Assembly (NCBI GenBank): GCA_027593175.1
Contig: JAQCJI010000002.1
Coordinates: forward strand, 22,785-86,784
Source: Bacteroidota bacterium
GTDB taxonomy: Bacteria; Bacteroidota; Bacteroidia; Cytophagales; Cyclobacteriaceae
Direction of reading: 5' to 3'
Length of the DNA stretch: 64,000 bases
The notes beneath the pieces are model-generated. The model was not told the origin of the DNA. It saw only the letters and a program-made list of their open reading frames with translations, and did no database searches. Positions within the stretch are counted from its first letter, which is position 1, and each line of letters begins with the position of its first letter. The position numbers and the translations under genes were made by a program. Shown in pieces: positions 31,192 through 40,784 of the stretch.

Positions 31192-33642
31192 ATGAAAATC
31201 ATCAAGTTTGGAGGCTCATCAGTCGAAAACGTCAAAAATATACATCAGGTGTTTGGCATTCTTGAAGACAAACTTCAGGGAGGCGACTTGGCAGTGGTTT
31301 TTTCAGCTATTGGGGGTGTGACCGAGCAATTATTTTCCTTAGCCAAGATGGCGAAGGAAGGGGGTATAGCCTACCGTGAGGCTTTGGATGAACTTGAGGA
31401 AAAGCACATTATGCTAGTGAAGGAGCTACTTCCCCTGGAGAAAAGAGCAGAGGGTCTGACGTTTGTAAGGCAGAGATGCCAAGAACTTGAGGATCTTTAC
31501 CATGACATTTACTTGGTCAAGGAACAGTCGCCACGGATCCTTGATTATGTAGCCAGCTTTGGGGAGAGGCTAAGCACCTTTATTCTGGCAAAGGCCTTGG
31601 AATGCAGAGGGATACCCACCTGTTTTGTTGATGCACGGGAAATTATCCGTACAGATGATCGCTTTGGTCAGGCCCGAGTGGACGAGGTTCAAACCACTGA
31701 ACTTATCCAAACCTTTTTTGCAGTGCATCAAGGGATTAAAATAGTCACTGGATTTATCGCGGCTACAGAAAAAGGAGAAACAACTACCTTGGGTCGTTCG
31801 GGCTCAGATTATACTGCCGCCCTATTGGCTGCGGCCTTGCATGCGGAGTCCTTGGAGATTTGGACCGATGTGTCGGGCGTACTTACCTGTGATCCAAAGA
31901 TGGTCTATGCCGCCTTTACTATTCCGCAGCTGAGCTACGCCGAAGCCATGGAACTCTCCCATTTCGGGGCAAAGGTCATTTTCCCTGCGACCATGCAGCC
32001 GGCGATGAAGAAAAACATCCCAATTCATATCAAAAACACCTTTGAACCACATCATCCCGGTACGCTTATCCATGGAGCTCTGCGTCAAGGAGGTTGGATC
32101 AAAGGAATTAGCTCCCGCTCAGACATTTCTCTGATCACATTTCAAAGTTCAGAGTGGATGGTGGCCGGGGGAAATTTGGGGAGAATCTTCAAGGTTTTAT
32201 CTCAAGTAAACCTCTCAAGCTTACTTATTTCTCAAGCCTCTTCCCAACATAGCATTTGCTTGGCAATGCCTTCTCAAGAAGCCCTACTGGCGAAAGAAGT
32301 GATTGAACAGGAATTTTTCAATGAAATTAAATCTGGAGAAATGGATGCAGTCACGCTACTTCCGGACTTAGCCTTGATAGCGGCAGTAGGTGAAAATATG
32401 AAGCATGACCCTAGTGCTTCAGGAAGGATGTTTCGAGCCCTTGGTCAAAATAATATCAATGTGGTAGCCATTGCTCAGGGGAGTTCCGAACTAAATATTT
32501 CTGCGATTATTTTCCAAGTGGATTTACAAAAAGCACTTAATGCCCTTCATGAAGCTTTTTTCCTATCCGAATACAAGGTGGTTCACCTGTTCCTTATAGG
32601 TACCGGCCTCATCGGTAAAGCACTTCTGCGTATGATCGCTCATCAAAAGGAAAAACTCCTCCGAGAAAATCAGTTAGATATTCAAATCCACGGGATAGCC
32701 AATAGCCGCTACATGGCCTTTGATGAAGACGGCTTTGATCTCAAAAAACTGCCTTCCCTTACTTCAGAAAATGAAAAAATGGACTTGGGAAAGTTTATGG
32801 CAAAGCTCCAGGAAATGAACTTTTCCAATTCAGTGCTGGTAGATTGTACTGCTAGCCAAGAGGTAGCCCAATGTTATTCAAGAATGTTGGCTGCAAAAAT
32901 AGCCATTGTTACTCCTAATAAGAAGGCCAATTCAGGTTCATTGGAAAGTTATCTTGCGCTTAAGCAGCTTGCCAAAACAAGGGGCGTCCACTTTTTATAC
33001 GAAACGAATGTGGCAGCAGGTCTTCCTGTGATTACGACCTTGCACGATTTGATGCTCTCTGGTGACCGAGTGCTGCGGATTGAAGCGGTATTGAGCGGCT
33101 CCTTAAATTTTATTTTTTCAGAGCTCGAAAAGGGAGTGCCTTTTTCTGAAGTAGTGGCCCTGGCCAAAGAAAAAGGGTATACCGAGCCTGATCCAAGGGA
33201 TGATTTGAGTGGGATGGATGTAGCTAGAAAAGTGGTGATCTTGGGAAGAGAAGTCGACCAAGCCCTTGAAGTGGAGGATGTAGTTGTTTCTTCCCTAGTA
33301 CCTGAGAAAGCGAGGCAGGGAGTTTCGGTGGAAGAATTTATGGAACTTCTGAAGGAGGAAGATGCATCCTATGCCCTACTTTTAAATCGTGCAAGAGAAA
33401 AAGGAGAAAAACTCCGATTTATGGCCACTTTGGAAGATGGAAAAGCGGAAATAGGACTACGCTCTCTCCCTGCTTCACATCCTTTTTATGGCTTGGAGGG
33501 CTCCGATAACATGATTTTGCTGACTACGGATCGCTACTACGATCGACCTATGATCATTCGAGGACCAGGAGCGGGAGCTGAAGTTACTGCAGCTGGGGTA
33601 TTTGCAGATGTAATCCGTGTGGGCAACTATACGCGAGACTGA
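31192..33642 (+). CDS. thrA: Bifunctional aspartokinase/homoserine dehydrogenase
   Basis: 816 residues. The aspartokinase part (about 1-300) begins IKFGGSSVENVKNI and has TTTLGRSGSDYTAALLAAAL and IWTDVSGVLTCDPKMV. Two ACT-type regulatory segments follow (about 315-460). Homoserine dehydrogenase (about 465-816) has LIGTGLIGKALLRMI (NAD(P) site), TPNKKANSG and the catalytic region EPDPRDDLSGMDVARKVVIL. It catalyses the first and third steps of threonine/methionine synthesis. thrB and thrC, often downstream, are absent here. A separate lysC lies 7 kb away. Confidence 0.96.
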   Translation: MKIIKFGGSSVENVKNIHQVFGILEDKLQGGDLAVVFSAIGGVTEQLFSLAKMAKEGGIAYREALDELEEKHIMLVKELLPLEKRAEGLTFVRQRCQELEDLYHDIYLVKEQSPRILDYVASFGERLSTFILAKALECRGIPTCFVDAREIIRTDDRFGQARVDEVQTTELIQTFFAVHQGIKIVTGFIAATEKGETTTLGRSGSDYTAALLAAALHAESLEIWTDVSGVLTCDPKMVYAAFTIPQLSYAEAMELSHFGAKVIFPATMQPAMKKNIPIHIKNTFEPHHPGTLIHGALRQGGWIKGISSRSDISLITFQSSEWMVAGGNLGRIFKVLSQVNLSSLLISQASSQHSICLAMPSQEALLAKEVIEQEFFNEIKSGEMDAVTLLPDLALIAAVGENMKHDPSASGRMFRALGQNNINVVAIAQGSSELNISAIIFQVDLQKALNALHEAFFLSEYKVVHLFLIGTGLIGKALLRMIAHQKEKLLRENQLDIQIHGIANSRYMAFDEDGFDLKKLPSLTSENEKMDLGKFMAKLQEMNFSNSVLVDCTASQEVAQCYSRMLAAKIAIVTPNKKANSGSLESYLALKQLAKTRGVHFLYETNVAAGLPVITTLHDLMLSGDRVLRIEAVLSGSLNFIFSELEKGVPFSEVVALAKEKGYTEPDPRDDLSGMDVARKVVILGREVDQALEVEDVVVSSLVPEKARQGVSVEEFMELLKEEDASYALLLNRAREKGEKLRFMATLEDGKAEIGLRSLPASHPFYGLEGSDNMILLTTDRYYDRPMIIRGPGAGAEVTAAGVFADVIRVGNYTRD

Positions 33643-33673
33643 GGATTTTTTCTGAGGTTTTTTTGATAGGAAC

Positions 33674-34648
33674 CTATTTCTTCCGATCAATGGAGTATAG
33701 GACCAAGTCGCGAAGAGAAGACTTGTACGTAGAATCGGGAAATTGATCCAATAGGGATAGAGCTTCTTGGTAGAATGCGGTCATTTTTTGCTTGGCATAG
33801 TCCAAGCCTCCACTCTTTTTTACAAATGTAATGACCTCGTTCACTGCTTTTTTATCTTCGGAGCGGTTGCGAATGAGGTAAATAATTTTCTTTTTTTCGA
33901 GCCAGTCGGCATTGCGAAGTGCATAAATCAAGGGGAGTGTCATCTTTTTTTCCTTGATGTCTATGCCTACCGGTTTACCGATTTCTTCTTCTCCATAATC
34001 AAACAAATCGTCCTTGATCTGGAATGCCATGCCCACTTTTTCTCCAAAGTTCCACATATTTTGGATGGTTACTTCGTCTGTACTTACACTAGATGCTCCA
34101 ACTGAGCAGCAGGAGGCAATGAGGCTTGCCGTTTTTTGGCGTATAATCTGGTAGTAAACATCCTCATCTACATCTAGTTTTCTGGCTTTATAGCTTTGTA
34201 AAAGTTCTCCTTCAGACATCTCTCGTACGGCATTTGACACAATGCGTAGGAGGTGAAAGTCGTTGTGTTCTACACTTAAAAGCAATCCCCGAGAGAGGAG
34301 ATAATCTCCAACCAGCACGGCAATTTTGTTTTTCCACAGCGCATTGATGGAAAAAAAACCTCTACGGTAGTTGGCATCATCTACCACATCGTCATGGACT
34401 AAGGAAGCCGTGTGGAGTAATTCGATGAGCGCAGCACCTCGGTGAGTAGATTCGTTGATTTGTCCACACACTCCCGCCGTCAAGAAGACAAACATGGGGC
34501 GCATTTGCTTCCCTTTTCGCTTGACAATGTAGTAGGTGATATGGTCGAGTAACTTGACCTTGCTTTTCATAAAGTCCCTAAACTTATGTTCAAACTGAGC
34601 CATTTCGGTCTCAATAGGCACTTGTATTTGTTTGAGGTCTAGTTTCAT
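33674..34648 (-). CDS. Polyprenyl diphosphate synthase (IspB/GerC type)
   Basis: 324 residues from the ATG at 34648 (MKLDLKQIQ); upstream in-frame starts to 34759 extend into the promoter area. The first Asp-rich motif is HDDVVDDANYRRG, the second is FQIKDDLFDYG, and KRKGKQMRPMFVFLTAG near the N-terminus binds IPP. The distance and small residues before DDxxD fit a long-chain all-trans synthase that makes the menaquinone side chain. Convergent with thrA, 31 bases apart. Confidence 0.94.
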   Translation of the reverse strand: MKLDLKQIQVPIETEMAQFEHKFRDFMKSKVKLLDHITYYIVKRKGKQMRPMFVFLTAGVCGQINESTHRGAALIELLHTASLVHDDVVDDANYRRGFFSINALWKNKIAVLVGDYLLSRGLLLSVEHNDFHLLRIVSNAVREMSEGELLQSYKARKLDVDEDVYYQIIRQKTASLIASCCSVGASSVSTDEVTIQNMWNFGEKVGMAFQIKDDLFDYGEEEIGKPVGIDIKEKKMTLPLIYALRNADWLEKKKIIYLIRNRSEDKKAVNEVITFVKKSGGLDYAKQKMTAFYQEALSLLDQFPDSTYKSSLRDLVLYSIDRKK

Positions 34649-34791
34649 CGATGAAGGATGGCGTAAAAATACCACGCTTTTTGGCATGGGCAAGGGATTA
34701 CTTCTTTCCTTTTTTAACCACCAAGAGACCAAAACGTTTGTGCTTTTTTGTAAATTCAATTTTCCTTTTACTATTCCTCCCCTAACTACCC

Positions 34792-35289
34792 ATGAAAAAG
34801 TTCCGTATTGAAGTAAAATGGGGTATTCACTTCTTCCTATCAGGGCTTGCCTGGATGGCTTTGGAGAAAAATTTGGGTTGGCACGATCGATTGATTTAGC
34901 AGCATTCTTTGTATACCTTCCTCTATGCTCCCCTGGCGATTTTGATTTATTTCGTAGCTCTCTGGGAAAAAAAGCGAAAGACCTACTCAGGTAGTATGAC
35001 CTTTATCCAAGGGGCACTTTCTGGATTTGCTCTTACCCTAATTGTTGTATTGCTCACCCCTTTGAGTCAGTATATTTCCCATAGCCTTATATCGCCTGCT
35101 TACTTTTCCAATGTAATCCAGCTCTCTGTAAATTCAGGTAAGATGAGCATGTCTGAAGCCCAAGCATATTTTAACTTGATGAACTATACGACCAAATCCA
35201 TTCTTTTTACTGCGGTGATGGGATTACTTACGACAGTCGGGGTGATGATTTTTTTGAGGCCGCGTCCACAGGAAGGCCAATCCGAATAA
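34792..35289 (+). pseudogene. DUF4199 membrane protein gene with in-frame amber codon
   Basis: The ATG at 34792 opens MKKFRIEVKWGIHFFLSGLA, the expected DUF4199 start (first membrane helix), and runs to a TAG at 34897-34899. The same frame continues without gap as QHSLYTFLYAPLAILIY, SGSMTFIQGALSGFALTLIV and YFNLMNYTTKSILFTAVMGL to 35289, covering all four helices. The TAG sits where relatives have a charged residue, so one base change (GAG or CAG to TAG) explains it. The rest looks intact, so decay is recent, or this is a sequencing error. Internal TTG starts after the TAG would lack helix 1. Confidence 0.8.
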
Positions 35290-35349
35290 TTTAGGCAGCA
35301 ACAGTTCCTTTTTGTTTATATTTAAGGGTTTTTAAAACAGAACTACCAC

Positions 35350-37047
35350 TTGGAGGAAAACTATATCAAGCATCAGTACAGGCCTATTTTGCCTAAAAAG
35401 AACGAATGGCCTGTGGTAAAGCTTGCTCGGGAACGGAAGGAATTTGTGAATAAGGTGGCAGCACTTTCCGAAGAACGGATTTTAGATTTAATCGGAAAAA
35501 ACTCTGAAATACTAAAGGAGGAGCTTGAAACCACACTCTACCGGGAGAAGCTCCGTATTAAGCAAAACCCCTGGGATGTAGATCCCGATGATGAAGGGCC
35601 CTTCTGGGGGGAGGTAAAAAATAACTTGCTTCAAATTCATTCGGAGGGCTCTCGAACCAAAGCCAAGAAACTTGAGGCTTACAAGTCAGTATTGCGAAAG
35701 ATCACTAGGCGCTATTCTGAAGAAATTGCTTCCAATTTTAAAGCTAGCCACTACAAATTTACCCGGAGTATGGTGTCCTATGGGTTTTCTCGACTTCTTA
35801 ATGCCACCCGCGTTAAGGGCTTTGGATCCTTATTTAGTAACCAATATTCCCTCCAGGATAAAATCCAGATTACAGGGCAGACTGCCCAAATTCGTGAACT
35901 GGCAACTAAGGGAACTATCGTGATGGTGCCTACACATTTTTCAAATTTAGATAGCATCTTGATTGGGTGGATAATTTCAGTGTTGGGATTGCCACCCTTT
36001 ATTTACGGGGCTGGACTCAACCTTTTTAATATCTCCATCTTCGCCTACTTTATGAATGCCCTTGGAGCATACAAGGTGGATCGAAGAAAGAAAAATCTGA
36101 TGTACATGGAGACTCTTAAAACCTATTCCAAAGAGGCAATTCAGTTTGGCTGTCATAGCTTGTTTTTCCCAGGAGGTACACGCTCTCGGAGTGGCATCAT
36201 TGAATCCAAGTTGAAACTTGGACTGCTAAGCACTGCCATAGAAGCGCAGCGAGCGAATTTTCAGCAGGGCATTTCAGATGTTTCCGGCAAGATTTTCATA
36301 GTTCCAGTCACTATCAATTACCACTTTGTCTTAGAGGCGCCTAGTCTGATTCAGGATTACTTGAGTATGACTGGTCAGGAGCGTTATTACAAGGAAAACG
36401 ATGAGTTTTCCACCTCCTACAAGATTTTTAAGTTTCTCTTCAAGTTTTTCACCAAGGGCTCTGATATCTCTGTCTCGATAGGTAGTGCCTTGGATGTGAT
36501 GGGTAACTATGTCGATGAGGAGGGCAATAGCAGAGATAAATGGGGTAGAGCAGTGAATACCGAGGAGTATTTTATGTCTAACGGCAAAGTTACAATAGAT
36601 GCTCAGCGGGAAGAAGAATATACCCAAATGCTTGGTAAGCGAATTGTGGATGAATTCCATAAAATCAATCGGGTGTTTAGCTCCCATCTAGTTACCTTTG
36701 TAGCATTCGAATTGATTCAAGCAAAGAATGCCAAAATGGATTTGTTTGATCTCATCCGTCTCCCTCAGGAGGACTTAGCGGTAGGTTACGAAGAATTCAA
36801 AGCCGCTTGTCAACAGGTATTGGATAAAATTTTTGAGTTAAAAGCCCAGGGAAAAATTGATGCTGCACCCCACCTCTACCGATCTATGGATGAAATTATC
36901 ACCCATGGACTTGAAAATGTGGGGATGTACCATGCCAAACGTCCACTGATAAAAGATAAGGAGGGCAACCTAGCTACCGAGGACATGAGTTTGCTTTATT
37001 TTTACCACAACAGAATACATGGGTATGGCCTTGAAAAACTCTTCTAA
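35350..37047 (+). CDS. 1-acyl-glycerol-3-phosphate / glycerol-3-phosphate acyltransferase
   Basis: 565 residues from TTG at 35350; no ATG occurs upstream before the stop at 35323, and the first residues EENYIKHQYRPILPKK match where I expect the family to begin. The acyltransferase block I is PTHFSNLDSILIG (HxxxxD) and block III is FFPGGTRSRSG. The protein is longer than PlsC and related to the PlsB-like group. It transfers fatty acid to glycerol-3-phosphate or its monoacyl form at the membrane. gpsA overlaps its end by 29 bases, so substrate supply and acylation are coupled. Confidence 0.85.
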   Translation: MEENYIKHQYRPILPKKNEWPVVKLARERKEFVNKVAALSEERILDLIGKNSEILKEELETTLYREKLRIKQNPWDVDPDDEGPFWGEVKNNLLQIHSEGSRTKAKKLEAYKSVLRKITRRYSEEIASNFKASHYKFTRSMVSYGFSRLLNATRVKGFGSLFSNQYSLQDKIQITGQTAQIRELATKGTIVMVPTHFSNLDSILIGWIISVLGLPPFIYGAGLNLFNISIFAYFMNALGAYKVDRRKKNLMYMETLKTYSKEAIQFGCHSLFFPGGTRSRSGIIESKLKLGLLSTAIEAQRANFQQGISDVSGKIFIVPVTINYHFVLEAPSLIQDYLSMTGQERYYKENDEFSTSYKIFKFLFKFFTKGSDISVSIGSALDVMGNYVDEEGNSRDKWGRAVNTEEYFMSNGKVTIDAQREEEYTQMLGKRIVDEFHKINRVFSSHLVTFVAFELIQAKNAKMDLFDLIRLPQEDLAVGYEEFKAACQQVLDKIFELKAQGKIDAAPHLYRSMDEIITHGLENVGMYHAKRPLIKDKEGNLATEDMSLLYFYHNRIHGYGLEKLF

Positions 37048-38083
37048 ATCTCGCCTCATAGGAGTGATCGGAGTGGGAAGCTTCGGTACTGCGATTGCCA
37101 ATATGCTCGCAGAAAAAAACGAGGTGATGGTCTATGCGCGTAAGCAGGAAGTGGTAGATGAAATTAATACGCAGCACAGCGCTTCTGGGAAATTACTGAA
37201 TCCGAAGATTCGTGCCACTTTTTCTCCAGAAGAACTCTGTGGAGTTTGTGGGGTTCTATTTTTAATGGTTCCCTCTACGGCATTCTTGGAAGTAACGCGT
37301 ACGTTCGCTCCTTTTTTACATCCGTACCACTTGGTCATCCATGGTACCAAAGGCTTGGTCGTACAGTTGGCGGATGGAGAACAATGGGATACTGTCAAAA
37401 AGCTCCGTCGCAATCAGATCATGACCATGAGTGAAGTCATCGTCCAAGAAACCCTTGCGGTACGGGTGGGTTGCTTGGCTGGGCCAAATATTTCCAAGGA
37501 GCTTGGCAATGGTCAGCCTGCCGCCACCGTTATTGCCAGTAAATACAATGAGGTGATTCAAGAAGGACAGCGCCTCCTTCGTTCCGAAAAATTCCAGGTG
37601 TATGGCAACTTTGATATCATTGGGGTAGAGTTCAGTGGGGTTCTCAAGAATATTATTGCGATTGCAGCAGGGGCTTTGGCGGGCCTAGAATTGGGTGAAA
37701 ATGCCAAAGGCTTGTTGATTTCACGAGGGATGGTAGAAATGGCACATTTGAGCAAAGCCTTGGGCGGCACGGTCAGTTCCGTGATGGGGCTAGCAGGGAT
37801 AGGAGACTTAGTGACCACCTGCAATTCCTTGGATTCTAGAAATTTTACGGTAGGATATCGCCTAGCAAAAGGAGAGACGCTAGATCAAATCCTAGAAACT
37901 ATGGAAGAAGTCGCCGAAGGGGTCAATACGGTACGAATTGTGGATGCGTTTTTGAAAACAGCCGGGATAAGAGCCCCGATCACCGAAAATCTCCATCGGG
38001 TATTATTTGAAGACCTCCCCATTGAGGAGGCACTTCATTTTTTAATGAAGTATCCCTTTAGCGTAGATGTGGATTTTATCTAG
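37019..38083 (+). CDS. gpsA: NAD(P)H-dependent glycerol-3-phosphate dehydrogenase
   Basis: 354 residues. Rossmann motif IGVIGVGSFGTAIANMLAE, the Lys of FSGVLKNIIAIAAGALAGLEL, and MGLAGIGDLVTTCNS are all present. Reduces dihydroxyacetone phosphate to sn-glycerol-3-phosphate for membrane lipids. The start at 37019 or the ATG two codons later (37025) both lie within the acyltransferase gene; translational coupling is likely. Confidence 0.95.
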   Translation: MGMALKNSSKSRLIGVIGVGSFGTAIANMLAEKNEVMVYARKQEVVDEINTQHSASGKLLNPKIRATFSPEELCGVCGVLFLMVPSTAFLEVTRTFAPFLHPYHLVIHGTKGLVVQLADGEQWDTVKKLRRNQIMTMSEVIVQETLAVRVGCLAGPNISKELGNGQPAATVIASKYNEVIQEGQRLLRSEKFQVYGNFDIIGVEFSGVLKNIIAIAAGALAGLELGENAKGLLISRGMVEMAHLSKALGGTVSSVMGLAGIGDLVTTCNSLDSRNFTVGYRLAKGETLDQILETMEEVAEGVNTVRIVDAFLKTAGIRAPITENLHRVLFEDLPIEEALHFLMKYPFSVDVDFI

Positions 38084-38117
38084 ATTTTTGAAGACGAAAT
38101 ACACCAATTTTTCAAGC

Positions 38118-39275
38118 TTAGGAAGAAGGAATTAGTTTGATCAGAAGACCTGTACCTTCCGTAATGGCATACAAGTACCCGTCTGGACTTTGTGCTACTT
38201 GCCGCACTCGCCCTATTCCAGGAAGTAATTTTTCCTCTCCGACAGGTTTTGTTCCATTCATCTCCACGCGAGCAATGTGCGTACCCGCAAGCGCCGCCAC
38301 TAGGATATTTCCTTTCCATGCTGGATAGCGATCCGAAGTGATCAAGGTCATGCCACAGGTAGCAATGGAGGGATTCCAGTACTTTAAGGGCTGTTCCATC
38401 CCTTCTTTTTCGGTGATGTTGGTGATGGGGGTACCGTTGTAGTTGATACCATAGGTAATCACAGGCCACCCGTAATTTTTCCCTTTTTCGAGGAGATTCA
38501 GTTCATCTCCTCCACGAGGGCCATGTTCCACTTCCCAAAGGCGGTTGCTTGCTTTGTCAAAAAAGAGTCCTTGAGGATTTCGGTTTCCGTAGGTCCAGAT
38601 GGAAGGAATAGCCCCGGCAGTGGTGACAAAAGGATTGTCTGATGGGATGCGCCCATCGTCATGAATGCGATGAATTTTTCCATGTGAATTTTTTAGGTTT
38701 TGGGCATTATCTTGAGTTCCTCGCTCCCCGTTGCTGAAATACAGGAAATCTTGATTATCAAAGGCGATCCTACTGCCATAATGGGTTCCCCCCTTCCATT
38801 CTGGACTGGTGACGATGAGTTCTTCAAATGAAGCAATAGCAGTTCCTGACAATTTAAATCGAGCAATTGCGGTAGCCCCTCCATCGCCTACAGGTTTGGC
38901 ATAGGCAATGTAGATCCAACCATTTTGAACATAATTGGGATGGGTTGCAATATCCAGTAAGCCGGCTTGGCCTGAGGTATAAAATGCTGGGAGGCCAGTG
39001 ATTTTTTGTCCAGTGAACTTGTCTTTTGTGAATAAAAGTAATTCCCCTTTCTTTTCAGTGACTAAGAGGGTTTCTGTATTGATCCAGGTCATGCCCCACG
39101 GATTTTGAAAGCCAGTGTAGAGGGTGTCTACCTTGATGACCATCTTCTCCGATTTCGTAGTGAATTTTTGAGTGGATAAACTGTCAGGAACAGGATCTCC
39201 CTCCTTGGCTTGGCATGAAAAAATCGGGGAAATAAAAGATAAAAGGACTAAGAGGTATGTAGAAACGGTTTTCAT
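38118..39275 (-). CDS. PQQ-type soluble sugar dehydrogenase lipoprotein (copy 1)
   Basis: 385 residues from the ATG at 39275 (an in-frame upstream ATG adds 5 residues). Signal with lipobox FSC (about Cys20). The six-blade propeller of PQQ-dependent glucose/aldose dehydrogenases (GdhB, YliI/Asd type) is visible through NPWGMTWI, YVQNGWIYIAYA, IHRIHDDGRIPSDNPF, GNRNPQGLFFD and VEHGPRGGDELNLLEKGKNY. Enzymes of this family oxidise sugars with PQQ and calcium; whether this organism makes PQQ is not shown. Closely similar to the next upstream gene. Confidence 0.87.
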   Translation of the reverse strand: MKTVSTYLLVLLSFISPIFSCQAKEGDPVPDSLSTQKFTTKSEKMVIKVDTLYTGFQNPWGMTWINTETLLVTEKKGELLLFTKDKFTGQKITGLPAFYTSGQAGLLDIATHPNYVQNGWIYIAYAKPVGDGGATAIARFKLSGTAIASFEELIVTSPEWKGGTHYGSRIAFDNQDFLYFSNGERGTQDNAQNLKNSHGKIHRIHDDGRIPSDNPFVTTAGAIPSIWTYGNRNPQGLFFDKASNRLWEVEHGPRGGDELNLLEKGKNYGWPVITYGINYNGTPITNITEKEGMEQPLKYWNPSIATCGMTLITSDRYPAWKGNILVAALAGTHIARVEMNGTKPVGEEKLLPGIGRVRQVAQSPDGYLYAITEGTGLLIKLIPSS

Positions 39276-39391
39276 AGTGTTAAGGTTCAAAGATCCAGGA
39301 GAAGAACGCGCAGGAGATGGTTAGAGTTTTCGGATAGGGAAATCAACTTTTTTTCTTTGTAGGTAAAGGAATAGTCAAAGTACTTTTTTCT

Positions 39392-39430
39392 AAAACCCAA
39401 CAAGGCCTTTCGATTGAAAGGCCTTGTTGG
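39392..39430 (-). terminator. Hairpin terminator after PQQ-type dehydrogenase copy 2
   Basis: Perfect 15-bp stem (39397-39411 with 39416-39430) and a 4-base loop. On the minus strand it is followed by a short T-run (GTTTTAG). It separates the two tandem dehydrogenase genes. Confidence 0.75.
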
Positions 39431-39448
39431 AATGTAATTGGGAAATCT

Positions 39449-40606
39449 TTATCGTATAGGAAGTAATTTGACCAACAAGCCTGTTGCCTCGGTGATCGCA
39501 TAGAGGTAGCCATCTGGGCTTTGCGCTATTTGCCGTACTCGGCCAATGTCTTGAAGAAGTTTTTCTTCTTTTACAAAACTGGTGCCATTCATTTCCACTC
39601 GGCCAATGTGCTGCTTTGCAAGGGCTGCAACCAAGATATTGCCTTTCCAAGCAGGATACTTGTCCGAGGTGACTACTGCAACGCCGCAGGTAGCGATAGA
39701 GGGTACCCAGTAATGCTTGGGCTGCTCCATTCCTTCCTTTTCCGTGATTTCTGTGATCGGTGTTCCGTCATAGTTGATGCCGTAGGTGATCACAGGCCAT
39801 CCGTAGTTTTTCCCTTTTTCGATTAGGTTGAGCTCGTCACCACCCATGGGGCCATGCTCTACTTCCCAGATTCTATCGTTCGCTTTGTCATAAATTAGAC
39901 CTTGTGGGTTTCTGTTTCCATAGGACCATATCGAACTCACCTTGCCCAAGGAATCTGTAAATGGGTTGTCTTTAGGGATGCTTCCATCTTCTTTGATGCG
40001 GTGAATTTTACCATGGGCATTGTTAAGATTCTGAGCGTTCATTGGGATATTTCCCTTGTCACCGTTGGAGAAATACAGGAAGCCTGCCTTATCAAAGATG
40101 ATTCGGCCACCAAAGTGACGGCCACCTTTCCAAGAAGGTCCTGCCACGATCAGTTCTTCCTGATTTACGGCCTTATTGCCCTCTAATTTGAATCGTAGGA
40201 TGGTGGTAGCTGCAGTGCTGTCTTCAAAATGTTTGGCATACGAAATATAAATCCATCTATTTTCTGAGTAGTTGGGATGCACTGCAATGTCCAAGAGACC
40301 AGCCTGATTTACATTATGAACTGCTGGTAAACCTTGAATTTTTTCACCTGAAAATTTATCCTCCTTGAAAACTAGAATCTCTCCTTTTCTTTCAGTGACG
40401 AGGAGCGTTCCATCTGGAAGCCAAGTCATGCCCCAAGGGTTTTCCAAACCGGTGTGGAGGGTATCTACCTTAATCAGCAATTTTTCTGTTTGGGTTGCGA
40501 AGGTTTCGTCGATAACAGGGGTATCTTTTTTCGGGCTACAAGAGGACCAAGTGGTGACTGCCATCGTCAAAATGGCTAGCGAGAGGTACAGGGAGCGTAA
40601 TGCCAT
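39449..40606 (-). CDS. PQQ-type soluble sugar dehydrogenase lipoprotein (copy 2)
   Basis: 385 residues from the ATG at 40606; the in-frame extension to 40660 adds 18 unlikely residues. Lipoprotein signal ALRSLYLSLAILTMAVTTW ending near SSC. Same propeller blocks as copy 1: NPWGMTWLPDG, YSENRWIYISYA, IHRIKEDGSIPKDNPF, GNRNPQGLIYD, VEHGPMGGDELNLIEKGKNY and IATCGVAVVTSDKYPAWKG. The two copies share most of the C-terminal half and lie in tandem, so they come from a duplication. Separate hairpin terminator downstream suggests separate transcripts. Confidence 0.87.
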   Translation of the reverse strand: MALRSLYLSLAILTMAVTTWSSCSPKKDTPVIDETFATQTEKLLIKVDTLHTGLENPWGMTWLPDGTLLVTERKGEILVFKEDKFSGEKIQGLPAVHNVNQAGLLDIAVHPNYSENRWIYISYAKHFEDSTAATTILRFKLEGNKAVNQEELIVAGPSWKGGRHFGGRIIFDKAGFLYFSNGDKGNIPMNAQNLNNAHGKIHRIKEDGSIPKDNPFTDSLGKVSSIWSYGNRNPQGLIYDKANDRIWEVEHGPMGGDELNLIEKGKNYGWPVITYGINYDGTPITEITEKEGMEQPKHYWVPSIATCGVAVVTSDKYPAWKGNILVAALAKQHIGRVEMNGTSFVKEEKLLQDIGRVRQIAQSPDGYLYAITEATGLLVKLLPIR

Positions 40607-40784
40607 AGGTGTTACAGTTTGGACTATAAATATAAACATCTCCTTCCAAATCTTATCCAATTTTTGAATAGTGGTGATTGGAGAGGATTAACGTGCATGT
40701 ACTCCTCCCTATACTGGGGGTTGTAGGTGGATAATTCATCTTTGCGTACCTTCGCAGCAAGGATTTCCCTTACTCTTTTTACCT

